Source: Roseivirga sp.
GTDB lineage: Bacteria; Bacteroidota; Bacteroidia; Cytophagales; Cyclobacteriaceae
DNA: 64,000 bases
Reading direction: 5' to 3'
Assembly (NCBI GenBank): GCA_018402485.1
Contig: JAGYIY010000001.1
Coordinates: forward strand, 1,210,001 to 1,274,000
Position 1 is the stretch's first letter. Every line of letters starts with the position of its first letter. This document shows positions 10,378 through 18,773 of the stretch, one piece after another. Made by a program: the position numbers and the translations under genes. The notes below the pieces were generated by a model, which worked only from the letters and a program-made list of their open reading frames with translations, was not told the origin of the DNA and did no database searches.

Positions 10378-11076
10378 TTATTGTGTAAGTGGACGAAGGT
10401 CTTCGATGGCAATATTAACTCCCTCAAAAAGCTGGTGGTCTTGTGCAATCCATGCGCCTTCCCCAACCCGTGTATAGTTTCCCCAGCTAAATTTTAAACC
10501 GCCTATGGGGATGATAGAAACCCACATTTTTACCGCTTTAGGACGGTTATTTGCATCCAATAACCAAACGTAACTATCACCGGGAGTTGTTCCTCCCTGG
10601 GTATAGGTAATTTTCAATCCCTTTTGTCCATCTTTGAGTGTCACAATACTTCTTTCCGTTCCGGAATCGAAGGCTTTGAAAGGAGCATACAACCAAAAAC
10701 TGTCGTTGTTAAAATAATTCAAAGCGGTTTGAATGAGCTCTTGAACCTCTGATGCAGAATAATTTTCACCCTTTTCTACCACTCCCGAATTATCTTTTGG
10801 GTTAAGAATTACCGCATGTTCATCCCATCTCACACGCACCACGTGTTCAGCCTTATCCCATTCATAATGATGGCTGCCGGCAAAAGTCCAGTTAATGGTT
10901 TGGGTACTATCCCAGGCGGGTTTGTCTAAAGCCTCCATCATGCGTAGGGCCAATGCATCCGCTTCAGCTCCACTTTCACCTTTGGGCAAGGGTTCATTCA
11001 ATAACAAGTAAATTATACCTAAGGCTAGGATAAAACCCAAAAATATAAAACCGATGATGCGCAGTGCTTTTTTCAT
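10378..11076 (-). CDS. Membrane-anchored protein of unknown function
   Basis: 232 aa, family not recognised. A strongly hydrophobic segment (about residues 5-26, ALRIIGFIFLGFILALGIIY) anchors the N-terminus or acts as an uncleaved signal. The rest is soluble and Trp/Tyr-rich, with motifs such as TINWTFAGSHHYEWDK, WDEHAVILNPKD and GLKITYTQGGTTPGDSYVWLLD. Its look recalls lipid-binding beta-barrels of the LolA or START sort, but this is only an impression. It stands alone on the minus strand, converging on atpC. Confidence 0.75.
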   Translation of the reverse strand: MKKALRIIGFIFLGFILALGIIYLLLNEPLPKGESGAEADALALRMMEALDKPAWDSTQTINWTFAGSHHYEWDKAEHVVRVRWDEHAVILNPKDNSGVVEKGENYSASEVQELIQTALNYFNNDSFWLYAPFKAFDSGTERSIVTLKDGQKGLKITYTQGGTTPGDSYVWLLDANNRPKAVKMWVSIIPIGGLKFSWGNYTRVGEGAWIAQDHQLFEGVNIAIEDLRPLTQ

Positions 11077-11143
11077 AAAGTGAATGTAAGAAAACTATTG
11101 ATGCATAATAAGGAGTAGGGAGACTTATGAACCCACTGATTAT

Positions 11144-11872
11144 TTAAGAGTAAAGATTGTCAATATTCTTTTCTTTGACTTTTATGTCTTCGAGTGAAAG
11201 GTATTGTTCCCAAAACTGGTCATTTGGCAGACCGGCTAAAATGATGATGGGTTCCTTTTTCACAGGGTGCTCAAAATAGAGCTTACGGGCATGGAGGTTA
11301 ATACTTTTATCGGCATTAGGCTTTGCAAAACCATAACGTAAATCTCCACGAATCGGACAACCCAGCTCAGCCAAATGCACTCGTATTTGATGGGGTCTCC
11401 CGGTGAGTGGTTCTACCTCAATTAAAAAATGGTTATTCAATTTACCCATTACTTTGAAATTGGTTTCTGCCTTTTGCCCACCATCTATAGGTTCTGAGTA
11501 GGCTGTGGTAATGTTTTTATGGGGATCCTTTACCAACCAGCTCACTAGTTTGCCTTCCTTCTGGGGAGGTCTTCTTTTGACAATGGCCCAATAGGTTTTT
11601 TGCACCTTTCGAGAGGCAAAAATCTTATTCATCCTCTCCAAGGCTTTTGAGGTACGCGCAAATACAATGGCACCACTGACCGGGCGATCTAACCGATGAA
11701 CAGGATGTAAAAATACGTCACCTGGCTTATCGTACTTATTTTTAACATAGGCCTTACAGTAATCCGTTAAGGTTCTGTCTCCTGTTTTATCACCCTGTAC
11801 CAATACCCCGGCAGGCTTGTTCACAATCAGCAGGTGGTTATCTTCATAAAGCGGTTGAACGATGTTTGCCAT
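11144..11872 (-). CDS. RluA-family 23S/tRNA pseudouridine synthase
   Basis: Isomerises uridine to pseudouridine in rRNA or tRNA. The catalytic motif HRLDRPVSGAIVFA (about 59-72, catalytic Asp in HRLD) is intact, as are the RluA-family blocks PHQIRVHLAELGCPIRGDLRYG and INLHARKLYFEHP. At 242 aa it has no N-terminal S4 domain, so it resembles the RluA/TruC/YhcT short type; the exact target uridine cannot be told. Its ATG overlaps the prfC stop by one base (TAATG), so it is translated after prfC. Confidence 0.9.
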   Translation of the reverse strand: MANIVQPLYEDNHLLIVNKPAGVLVQGDKTGDRTLTDYCKAYVKNKYDKPGDVFLHPVHRLDRPVSGAIVFARTSKALERMNKIFASRKVQKTYWAIVKRRPPQKEGKLVSWLVKDPHKNITTAYSEPIDGGQKAETNFKVMGKLNNHFLIEVEPLTGRPHQIRVHLAELGCPIRGDLRYGFAKPNADKSINLHARKLYFEHPVKKEPIIILAGLPNDQFWEQYLSLEDIKVKEKNIDNLYS

Positions 11873-13452
11873 TAGAATTCGCTTGTAAAGTGAAAATCAA
11901 TTTCAGGGAAATTGTCCTGAACCATTTGCAACCAAGCCTTGGTTTCAGCCATAAAAACAAGTTTTCCTTGTTTGTCTTTGGCAATGTGTCTTTGCTTGGA
12001 ACTGATAAATGCATTGAGTTTTTTGGGATCTTTTGCAGATATCCAGCAAGCTTTGTAAAGCTGCATGGGTGCAAATTCCACGGAGGCGCCATATTCATTT
12101 TTCAGTCGGTATTGAATGACTTCGAACTGCAACTGACCCACAACACCCACCGCTTTTCTGGCGCCTAGTTCAAAACTGAATAATTGCGCTACCCCTTCAT
12201 CCATAAGCTGAGCCAGACCTTTATCTAACTGTTTGGTCTTCATTGCATCTTTGTTGATCACCTCTCGGAAAATCTCCGGCGAAAAGGCGGGAATTCCTTT
12301 GTAGCTACCTTTTTTGCCTTGGGTAAGCGTGTCACCAATTTTAAAATTACCTGTGTCGTAAAGCCCAATGATATCACCCGGGAAGGCCTCATCAATGGTT
12401 TCCTTATCTTGCGCCATGAAGGCAGTGGCCTGAGAAATACGGAATTTTTTGTTTTGTCTTGTGTGGTAGTAATTGCCACCACGTTCAAACTTACCGGAAC
12501 AGACCCTTAAAAAAGCCAAGCGGTTGCGATGTTTCGGATCCATATTGGCATGAATCTTAAAAACAAAGCCTGTAAATTCTTCTGCTATCGGGGGTACCCA
12601 TTCTTCATCTAGCTTTCTAGGTTTAGGATTAGGAGAAACCTTCAAGAAAGTATCTAGAAGTTCTTTCACACCGAAATTATTAATGGCTGAGCCAAAAAAT
12701 ACGGGAGCTACTTCACCCTTCAGGTACTGATCAACGTCTAAGGGCCCATATAAATCACTTAAGAGCTCTACATCTTCTCTCAGCTGATTGGCATAACTTT
12801 GTCCTAAAACTTTATCGAGTTCAACACTTTGAACGTCAGCAAATCGCTGTGCTTCTTCGTGAAGTTGTTTCCCACCTGCCTTGAAAAGGCGGAGGCTTTT
12901 GTCATAAAGGCTGTAAACCCCTTGAAAAGATTTCCCCATGCCTATGGGCCAACTTAAAGGGTGTACTTGAATACCGAGTTTGGCTTCAATATCATCTAAT
13001 AAGTCATAAGGGTCTCTACCTTCTCGGTCCAGCTTATTGATGAACGCAATGACGGGAGTTTTGCGCATTCTACAAACCTCCATGAGCTTCTCAGTTTGGA
13101 TTTCAACTCCTTTCACACAGTCTACTACCATAATAACAGAGTCAACTGCGGTGAGGGTTCGGTAGGTGTCTTCTGCAAAATCTTGGTGACCTGGGGTGTC
13201 AAGAAGGTTGATTTTCACTCCTTCATATTCAAAGGCCATCACAGATGTGGCAACAGAAATACCTCTTTGTTTCTCAATTTCCATCCAATCGGAGCGCGCA
13301 TGCATATCAATTTTATTGGATTTGACAGCCCCAGCTTTCTGAATGGCTCCTCCGAAAAGCAGCAACTTTTCCGTTAAGGTAGTTTTACCCGCATCTGGGT
13401 GACTGATGATGCCAAATGTTCTACGTTTCTCGATTTCCGCGGCTAGGTTCAT
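11872..13452 (-). CDS. prfC: Peptide chain release factor 3
   Basis: GTPase that recycles RF1/RF2 from the ribosome after peptide release. G1 SHPDAGKTT, G2/G3 RGISVATSV and DTPGHQDF, and G4 NKLDRE are all visible, followed by RF3-specific blocks (KFRISQATAFMAQDKE, GVVGQLQFEVIQYRL). The start is placed at the ATG at 13452 (MNLAAEIEKRRTF, 526 aa). The reading frame extends to a TTG at 13473, but that TTG is part of a TACTTTTG promoter element and would lie upstream of the transcription start. The gene shares one base with the downstream pseudouridine synthase. Confidence 0.96.
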   Translation of the reverse strand: MNLAAEIEKRRTFGIISHPDAGKTTLTEKLLLFGGAIQKAGAVKSNKIDMHARSDWMEIEKQRGISVATSVMAFEYEGVKINLLDTPGHQDFAEDTYRTLTAVDSVIMVVDCVKGVEIQTEKLMEVCRMRKTPVIAFINKLDREGRDPYDLLDDIEAKLGIQVHPLSWPIGMGKSFQGVYSLYDKSLRLFKAGGKQLHEEAQRFADVQSVELDKVLGQSYANQLREDVELLSDLYGPLDVDQYLKGEVAPVFFGSAINNFGVKELLDTFLKVSPNPKPRKLDEEWVPPIAEEFTGFVFKIHANMDPKHRNRLAFLRVCSGKFERGGNYYHTRQNKKFRISQATAFMAQDKETIDEAFPGDIIGLYDTGNFKIGDTLTQGKKGSYKGIPAFSPEIFREVINKDAMKTKQLDKGLAQLMDEGVAQLFSFELGARKAVGVVGQLQFEVIQYRLKNEYGASVEFAPMQLYKACWISAKDPKKLNAFISSKQRHIAKDKQGKLVFMAETKAWLQMVQDNFPEIDFHFTSEF

Positions 13453-13470
13453 GGGGTTCAAATTGAATCG

Positions 13471-13501
13471 CAAAAGTACTCATTTTCTAACCATTGGCAT
13501 A
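13471..13501 (-). promoter_or_regulatory. Promoter of prfC
   Basis: On the minus strand TATG (13501-13498), 19 bp spacer, TACTTTTG (13478-13471): a perfect -7 and a 3-of-4 -33 element. It excludes the upstream TTG as a start codon and predicts a leader of about 13 nt. Confidence 0.6.
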
Positions 13502-13606
13502 ATGAACTTATGGTGCTGTGCAATGAACTAGCAGTTAACAGTAAGTAAGGCTGATGATGCAAAATCCGTTATCGGATCAACCAATATTTAAAAAAACCTG
13601 AGTAAT

Positions 13607-14491
13607 TCAAACAAGACTTGCCATGTCTTTGTCTTCCATGCGCTTTCTTTTCCAACGTTTATGTGTCCAAAGCCAGTATTGCGGTGCTGCAATAATGTCT
13701 TCTTCAAGTGCCTTCACATGCTTCTCAGTTATGGCACCTTTTGGCTCATTCTTTGGGAACTCACTGAGTAGTTTAAAGGTGATTTCGTATCGGCCTCTTT
13801 TGGTTTTTTTATTTTGAAAGTAAACCACTGCAGCATTTTTGCGAAATGCATAAAGTTCTGTTCCGTAAGCCACAGCTGTTTCTTGATTTAAAAACTGTGT
13901 CCAGTAAACTCTTTTTGCAATGGTGGGAGATTGGTCGGCTAAAAAAACAATAGCCATGCGTTTATTGATAGCCGCTAATGCTCCCTTTCTTACTTCCGAA
14001 CGCGAAACCAACTGTAAGCCTAAACCTCCTCTCGCTTGGCGCATCTTTTTTTCAACGAACTTATTTTTAAACTGGTGGTAAATGGCAATCACTTGGGTAG
14101 TCAGGCTGGTATCCAACAGATAGCTCATTATTTCCCAATTGTTATAATGACCTCCTACCAAAATGACATCTCGACCTTGTGCCGTAAGTGTGTTGATTAA
14201 TTCAGGGTTATGGAAGTGACATTTCTTTCGTGCTTGCACTTCTGTTTCTCCTGATATTTTTAGGGACTCTAAAATGAGGTCGAAGAAATGCCGATAGAAT
14301 TTCTGTCTAATCTTTTTTCTTTCCTCCTTGGTTTTTTGTGGGAAAGCGTTTTTCAGATTTTGGTCAACAATACCAACACGGTATCTAAAAATCCGATAGC
14401 CCATGAGGTAAAGGAAATCAGATAGTAAGTATAAAATAGACCATGGAAGGGCAATCAATGGTTTTATCAGCAGATAGTAAATGATTTTCAT
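13607..14491 (-). CDS. Lysophospholipid/lipid A acyltransferase (LpxL/HtrB family)
   Basis: Transfers an acyl chain to lipid A or a related lipid at the inner membrane. An N-terminal membrane anchor (about 5-30) precedes the catalytic HX4E motif in GGHYNNWE near residue 119 and a second conserved block IVFLADQSPT near 178, in the order expected of the family. Length 294 aa is typical. Divergent from dnaK. The acyl donor and acceptor positions cannot be told from sequence; in Bacteroidota such proteins also include ornithine-lipid-type acyltransferases. Confidence 0.85.
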   Translation of the reverse strand: MKIIYYLLIKPLIALPWSILYLLSDFLYLMGYRIFRYRVGIVDQNLKNAFPQKTKEERKKIRQKFYRHFFDLILESLKISGETEVQARKKCHFHNPELINTLTAQGRDVILVGGHYNNWEIMSYLLDTSLTTQVIAIYHQFKNKFVEKKMRQARGGLGLQLVSRSEVRKGALAAINKRMAIVFLADQSPTIAKRVYWTQFLNQETAVAYGTELYAFRKNAAVVYFQNKKTKRGRYEITFKLLSEFPKNEPKGAITEKHVKALEEDIIAAPQYWLWTHKRWKRKRMEDKDMASLV

Positions 14492-14656
14492 ACCTTGGAA
14501 TTGGCGTAAAGATAAAGGATGTCAGCCAATGTGAGCCTTTATCTCGGGTAAATTCTGTCAATGTGTCACCATATGTCAGAAAAAGAGGATTGGCATAAGC
14601 CTTGTTCATTCAAGCACAAATAAGAAAAGAGCATTTTAAATACATATAAATAGATC

Positions 14657-16576
14657 ATGGGAAAAATAATCGGAATTGACTTAGGAACGACCAATTCATG
14701 TGTTGCAGTAATGGAAGGTAACGAACCTGTTGTTATCCCTAACAGCGAGGGGAGAAGAACCACACCATCCATTGTAGCTTTTTTGGATAACGGCAATGGA
14801 GAAAGAAAAGTTGGTGACCCTGCCAAACGTCAGGCAATTACCAACCCTAGTAATACCATCAGTTCGGTAAAGCGCTTCATGGGTAAAAAGCACTCAGGCG
14901 TCTCGGAAGAATTGAGAGGTATTTCTTACAAAGTAGAAAAAGGCAACAACGATACGGTACGTGTAAAAGTGGGTGATCGTAACTACACGCCTCAAGAATT
15001 ATCGGCAATGATTTTGCAAAAAATGAAATCAACAGCTGAAGATTATTTGGGTACAGAGGTGAAAGAAGCTGTGATTACTGTACCAGCTTACTTCAATGAT
15101 GCAGAGCGTCAGGCTACAAAGGAGGCAGGACAAATTGCAGGCTTGGAGGTAAAAAGAATTATCAATGAACCAACGGCTGCAGCTTTGGCTTATGGTCTTG
15201 ATAAAAAAGACAAGGACCAAAAAATTGCTGTCTATGATTTAGGAGGTGGTACTTTTGATATTTCTATCCTAGAATTAGGCGATGGAGTGTTTGAAGTTAA
15301 ATCAACCAACGGGGATGTTCATTTAGGAGGTGATGACTTTGATCAAATAATTATCGATTGGCTGGCAGAAGAATTTAAAAAAGATGAAGGCTTGGATTTA
15401 ACAAAAGATCCAATGGCGCTTCAGCGTTTAAAAGAAGCAGCGGAGAAGGCTAAGATTGAATTGTCATCTTCTACTTCTACTGAAATCAATTTACCTTACA
15501 TCATGCCAGTAGATGGTGTTCCAAAACACTTGGTAAGAACTTTAACCAGAGCAAAATTTGAGTCTTTGGCTGAAAACTTGGTAAATCGCTCTATGGAGCC
15601 GGTGAAGAAGGCCATGAAGGATGCGGGTTATTCAACTTCAGATATCGATGAAGTGATATTGGTAGGGGGATCAACGCGTATTCCACGCATCCAAGAGGAG
15701 GTTGAGAAGTTTTTTGGAAAGAAACCTTCTAAAGGGGTTAATCCTGATGAGGTTGTAGCCATAGGTGCGGCAATTCAAGGAGGGGTACTTACAGGTGAAG
15801 TAAAAGACGTGCTACTGTTAGATGTTACGCCTCTCTCCTTAGGAATTGAAACCATGGGTGGTGTATTCACCAAATTGATTGAATCGAATACCACCATACC
15901 CTCTAAAAAATCTGAAGTTTTTTCTACAGCTGCCGACAATCAGCCATCTGTTGAAATCCACGTTTTACAGGGAGAGCGTCCTATGGCCAAAGACAATAGA
16001 ACCATCGGAAGATTTCATTTAAGTGATATTCCACCGGCTCCAAGAGGCGTACCGCAAATTGAGGTAACCTTTGACATTGATGCCAACGGAATCTTGAATG
16101 TTTCTGCGAAGGACAAAGGAACAGGCAAGGAACAAAAAATTAAAATTGAGGCTTCTTCAGGATTGACCGAGGAAGAAATCAATAAAATGAAGCAAGAGGC
16201 AGAGGCCAATGCCGAATCTGATAAAAAGGAAAAGGAGAAAATTGAAAAGCTGAATACAGCTGATTCATTAATTTTCCAAACCGAGAAGCAACTCAAGGAG
16301 TATGGTGACAAGCTATCAGAGGGTAATAAAAAGCCTATTGAAGAGGCCCTTGAGGAACTGAGAAAAGCGCATCAGGTCCAGGATTTGGCCGCTATTGATG
16401 CTGCTATGGAAACATTGAATAAGGCTTGGGAAGGCGCTTCACAAGAGATGTATGCTGCTTCTCAGGAAGGGGCGCAAGGTCAGGCAGATGGTCAGTCTAA
16501 CGCAGAAGGAGCGTCGGACGATTCCTCTAAGGGTTCGGATGATGTATCTGATGTAGAATACGAAGAAGTAAAATAA
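14657..16576 (+). CDS. dnaK: Chaperone DnaK (Hsp70)
   Basis: ATP-driven peptide-binding chaperone, partner of the DnaJ and GrpE encoded 12 kb upstream. The N-terminal phosphate loop GIDLGTTNS, the phosphate-2 motif [13 protein letters not shown] (about 194-206) and the adenosine motif VGGSTRIP (about 336-343) define the ATPase; the linker [15 protein letters not shown] is followed by the substrate-binding domain and helical lid. The tail ends DVEYEEVK. Full length at 639 aa. Transcribed singly, with a strong bidirectional terminator after it. Confidence 0.99.
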   Translation: MGKIIGIDLGTTNSCVAVMEGNEPVVIPNSEGRRTTPSIVAFLDNGNGERKVGDPAKRQAITNPSNTISSVKRFMGKKHSGVSEELRGISYKVEKGNNDTVRVKVGDRNYTPQELSAMILQKMKSTAEDYLGTEVKEAVITVPAYFNDAERQATKEAGQIAGLEVKRIINEPTAAALAYGLDKKDKDQKIAVYDLGGGTFDISILELGDGVFEVKSTNGDVHLGGDDFDQIIIDWLAEEFKKDEGLDLTKDPMALQRLKEAAEKAKIELSSSTSTEINLPYIMPVDGVPKHLVRTLTRAKFESLAENLVNRSMEPVKKAMKDAGYSTSDIDEVILVGGSTRIPRIQEEVEKFFGKKPSKGVNPDEVVAIGAAIQGGVLTGEVKDVLLLDVTPLSLGIETMGGVFTKLIESNTTIPSKKSEVFSTAADNQPSVEIHVLQGERPMAKDNRTIGRFHLSDIPPAPRGVPQIEVTFDIDANGILNVSAKDKGTGKEQKIKIEASSGLTEEEINKMKQEAEANAESDKKEKEKIEKLNTADSLIFQTEKQLKEYGDKLSEGNKKPIEEALEELRKAHQVQDLAAIDAAMETLNKAWEGASQEMYAASQEGAQGQADGQSNAEGASDDSSKGSDDVSDVEYEEVK

Positions 16577-16596
16577 AGGAATAGCAATGCTACATA

Positions 16597-16632
16597 AAAA
16601 AAGCCCCAATTGAAAAATTGGGGCTTTTTTTT
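16597..16632. terminator. Bidirectional Rho-independent terminator between dnaK and the next gene
   Basis: A perfect stem AAGCCCCAATT / AATTGGGGCTT with a GAAA loop, flanked by A and T runs on both sides. It can end dnaK on the plus strand and overlaps the stop of the convergent secreted-protein gene on the minus strand. Confidence 0.9.
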
Positions 16633-17236
16633 ATCGAGCTATTAGCCTTTCAGCCTTTGCATTTACGCTAGCAGGAATGATTTTTTTTATGTCTGAGGCG
16701 AAGCTTTTATCATATAAGATAAATAGCCATTTCTCGTAGGCAGGGTTGTCTACACCCAGTAAGTAGTTTTCGCTATTAATGCGAATGAAACCCTCGCTTT
16801 GATTGTAAAGAACATTTTCTTTCCCAAAATTCTGTTTAAGTTGTGGTAGAAGCATAGGTGCAAAAGCCTTTAGATCATCATTTTCTAAAGGAACCTCCAT
16901 TTCGAAGGCGTAGGCGATGAGGCCATAGTGAATACCATCTACCTTTTCCATTGAAGTTTTTTCCTTTACCTCTAGGTTGTTGAATTTTAGTGCTATTCCT
17001 GCTTTTTCTAGTAAGTTAAAAAATTGGAACATACTCTCTTTAGAGGTGTGTTCGAAAATGGGTGGATAAATAAAGTCCAGTAAGCTGGTATAATCTCGTT
17101 GCTCAATCGTATTTAGAAAGCGGTTGACTCTCATATCAATGGCGGATTCTTCCTGAGGGCTGAAGCTTTGGGCTTTTGTCATTTGAAATGACCACAGCAT
17201 AAGTGTGATTAAGGTAATAACTGCTCTAATCTTCAT
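16631..17236 (-). CDS. Secreted protein of unknown function
   Basis: 201 aa with a clear signal peptide (MKIRAVITLITLMLWSF then a cleavage site near KAQ-SF, residue 23). The mature part is alpha/beta with no motif I recognise. It begins with a helical segment (AIDMRVNRFLNTIEQRDYTSLLDFI) that resembles the start of small SnoaL/NTF2-like or DUF-type secreted domains in this phylum. It converges on dnaK and uses the same hairpin as terminator. Confidence 0.75.
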   Translation of the reverse strand: MKIRAVITLITLMLWSFQMTKAQSFSPQEESAIDMRVNRFLNTIEQRDYTSLLDFIYPPIFEHTSKESMFQFFNLLEKAGIALKFNNLEVKEKTSMEKVDGIHYGLIAYAFEMEVPLENDDLKAFAPMLLPQLKQNFGKENVLYNQSEGFIRINSENYLLGVDNPAYEKWLFILYDKSFASDIKKIIPASVNAKAERLIAR

Positions 17237-17573
17237 TTTATCATTTTTTATGTTTCGACGTTTTTGCCTTGGTAAATGTAAACAATTGAAAGTTTTTAGT
17301 TTTTATAAATAGGCTTATCTTAAGCATAGGAGCTTTTAAATTTGCTGTCATCTGCTTAAAAATAAAATGATTTGTTATCTGTTCCTAATGCATCAATTTA
17401 CAAATCAACTTTTATCGAACATGAGCATTTTATGCATGAGGTAAGTCATCCTTGAAAGGCTTAATTTCATTAAAAGATAAATGCCCACAAACACCAAAAA
17501 AGCATCTCAAATTAGAGAATGAGAATTAATTTTAGGCGCTTGTAACAGAACTCTTTATGTTTGTTAAAAGTAA
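17237..17573. other. Intergenic gap, 337 bp, AT-rich
   Basis: Divergent promoter region between a secreted-protein gene and the NlpC/P60 gene. The only clear signal is TATGTTTG at 17556-17563, a perfect -7 element 10 bp before the NlpC/P60 start. No coding sequence or RNA gene is seen. Confidence 0.5.
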
Positions 17574-18059
17574 ATGAAATCGATGAAGCTCAATGCAAAA
17601 ACAGGCACATCTATTTTCTGTCTAGTGATTTTGATGGGATTTTCTGCTTGTGGTGTTCATGCCAAGCGGTCTTCTAAAGTAAATGTCTTGATACAGACAG
17701 CAAGATCTTACACGGGCACGCCTTATAAATATGGTGGCACAACACGTGCGGGGATGGATTGTTCTGCCTTGCTACTTCATTCATTTCGGAGTATTAACGT
17801 TGAACTTCCTCGCACCTCCGAGCTGCAAGCCAAAAAGGGTAAAAGGGTACGACTGAAAGAATTGAAAGTTGGCGACATGCTTTTCTTTGCTACCGGAAAT
17901 CGGAAACGAAAAATCAATCATGCAGGGATTGTAACTGCGGTGAGAGGGAAAAATGATGTGCGCTTTATACATGCATCTACTTCTTTAGGTGTTACAGAAA
18001 GTAATTTATTTAGTGCATACTATCGCAAAAGATTTCGAAAGGCAAGAAGAGCTTTTTAA
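17574..18059 (+). CDS. NlpC/P60 cell-wall peptidase, lipoprotein
   Basis: Cysteine peptidase expected to cut peptide cross-links in peptidoglycan. The N-terminus is a lipoprotein signal ending GFSAC (lipidated Cys26). The NlpC/P60 catalytic residues are Cys63 (in MDCSAL), His116 (in INHAGIV) and a third polar residue His133 (in FIHAST). At 161 aa it is a minimal single-domain enzyme with a basic tail. A -7 promoter element ends 10 bp before the ATG, so the mRNA has almost no 5' leader. Confidence 0.92.
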   Translation: MKSMKLNAKTGTSIFCLVILMGFSACGVHAKRSSKVNVLIQTARSYTGTPYKYGGTTRAGMDCSALLLHSFRSINVELPRTSELQAKKGKRVRLKELKVGDMLFFATGNRKRKINHAGIVTAVRGKNDVRFIHASTSLGVTESNLFSAYYRKRFRKARRAF

Positions 18060-18092
18060 AGATCAGAGCTAAATTTTTAGAGCAAAAAAATT

Positions 18093-18118
18093 AAGCCCTG
18101 CATTTCTGCAAGGCTTTT
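18093..18118 (+). terminator. Terminator-like hairpin after the NlpC/P60 gene
   Basis: AAGCCCTGCA / TGCAAGGCTT with a TTTC loop and one mismatch, ending in a short T run, 33 bp after the stop. It could also serve the minus-strand tRNA unit. Confidence 0.6.
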
Positions 18119-18124
18119 ACTTTT

Positions 18125-18185
18125 GTGGAGGATACTTTTCCGAAGCCATTTCGGGACGCTCTATCCAGCTGCTGCTGGTTTCACT
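18125..18185 (-). pseudogene. Probable tRNA remnant next to tRNA-Ala
   Basis: GTGGAGGATAC at 18125-18135 repeats the acceptor/T-arm edge of the intact tRNA-Ala at 18223. CGCTCTATCCAGCTG shortly after matches a tRNA D-arm (compare CGCTCTAGCCAGCTGAGC in tRNA-Ala). The T-loop and anticodon arm between them are missing, so it cannot fold as a tRNA. I read it as a decayed tRNA copy. Confidence 0.45.
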
Positions 18186-18223
18186 TAATATTTCAAACTA
18201 ATTTTCTTTAGAAGAAAATGTAG

Positions 18224-18297
18224 TGGAGGATACCGGATTCGAACCGGTGACCTCTACACTGCCAGTGTAGCGCTCTAGCCAGCTGAGCTAAACCCCC
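18224..18297 (-). tRNA. tRNA-Ala (GGC anticodon)
   Basis: On the minus strand: acceptor GGGGGTT, D-arm GCTCAGCTGGCTAGAGC, anticodon stem CTACA/TGTAG with loop CTGGCAG (anticodon GGC), T-arm ACCGG-TTCGAAT-CCGGT and discriminator A. The acceptor has the G3-U70 wobble pair that identifies alanine tRNAs, and one T-T mismatch at 6-67. CCA is not encoded. Length 74 nt. Confidence 0.95.
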
Positions 18298-18381
18298 ATT
18301 GCTTTTCAAAAGGAAGGCAAATATAGAGACAAGTATTTAAATAGCGAAAGTTAATTTCAATTTGATGTGGTTCATTAAGGG

Positions 18382-18699
18382 TTAGCCACTAATTTTTCTC
18401 CCCAACCTTGCCCAATTGCCACCATTGTACACTTGCTGATAGCCCTTTGCTTGTAAAATTCTCTTGGCATTTCCGCTTCTTGCTCCTGTAACGCAACAGG
18501 TAATGATGGGTTGTTGCTTATCTTTTAACCGATGCAATTGACTAGCTAATTGGTCTAGAGGGATGTTTATGGCCTCTGGTGCATGTCCGGATTTAAATTC
18601 CTGAGCACTTCTCACATCAATAATTTTACCACCGGCTTGTACCAGGGCACCAAAATCTGCTGCCGGTGCAAGGCCTAATATTTTATTCAACCAATTCAT
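18382..18699 (-). CDS. Rhodanese-like domain protein
   Basis: Single-domain rhodanese, 105 aa. It has the IIDVRSAQEFKSGHAPEAINIPL entry strand and the active-site loop CVTGARSG (Cys69 as sulfane-carrying residue), with a second Cys just before it (CC pair). Likely moves sulfur between thiols, or acts as a small sulfurtransferase in the cytoplasm; no signal peptide is seen. A perfect -7 element TACTTTTG lies at 18729-18722 on its strand, 22 bp before the ATG. Confidence 0.9.
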   Translation of the reverse strand: MNWLNKILGLAPAADFGALVQAGGKIIDVRSAQEFKSGHAPEAINIPLDQLASQLHRLKDKQQPIITCCVTGARSGNAKRILQAKGYQQVYNGGNWARLGRKISG

Positions 18700-18773
18700 G
18701 TTGATCTTTTTTTTGAGTACCCAAAAGTAGCATAAACCCCTTGAGCTGAAGGTGACTAATGTTACCGTTGCTC

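Noticed and set aside
14600-14656. Sigma-54-like promoter (TTGGCAT, then TTGTT) before dnaK
   Set aside because: The -24 GG half fits, but the invariant GC of the -12 half reads GT. The phylum consensus is not met here either, so the dnaK promoter is left unassigned.
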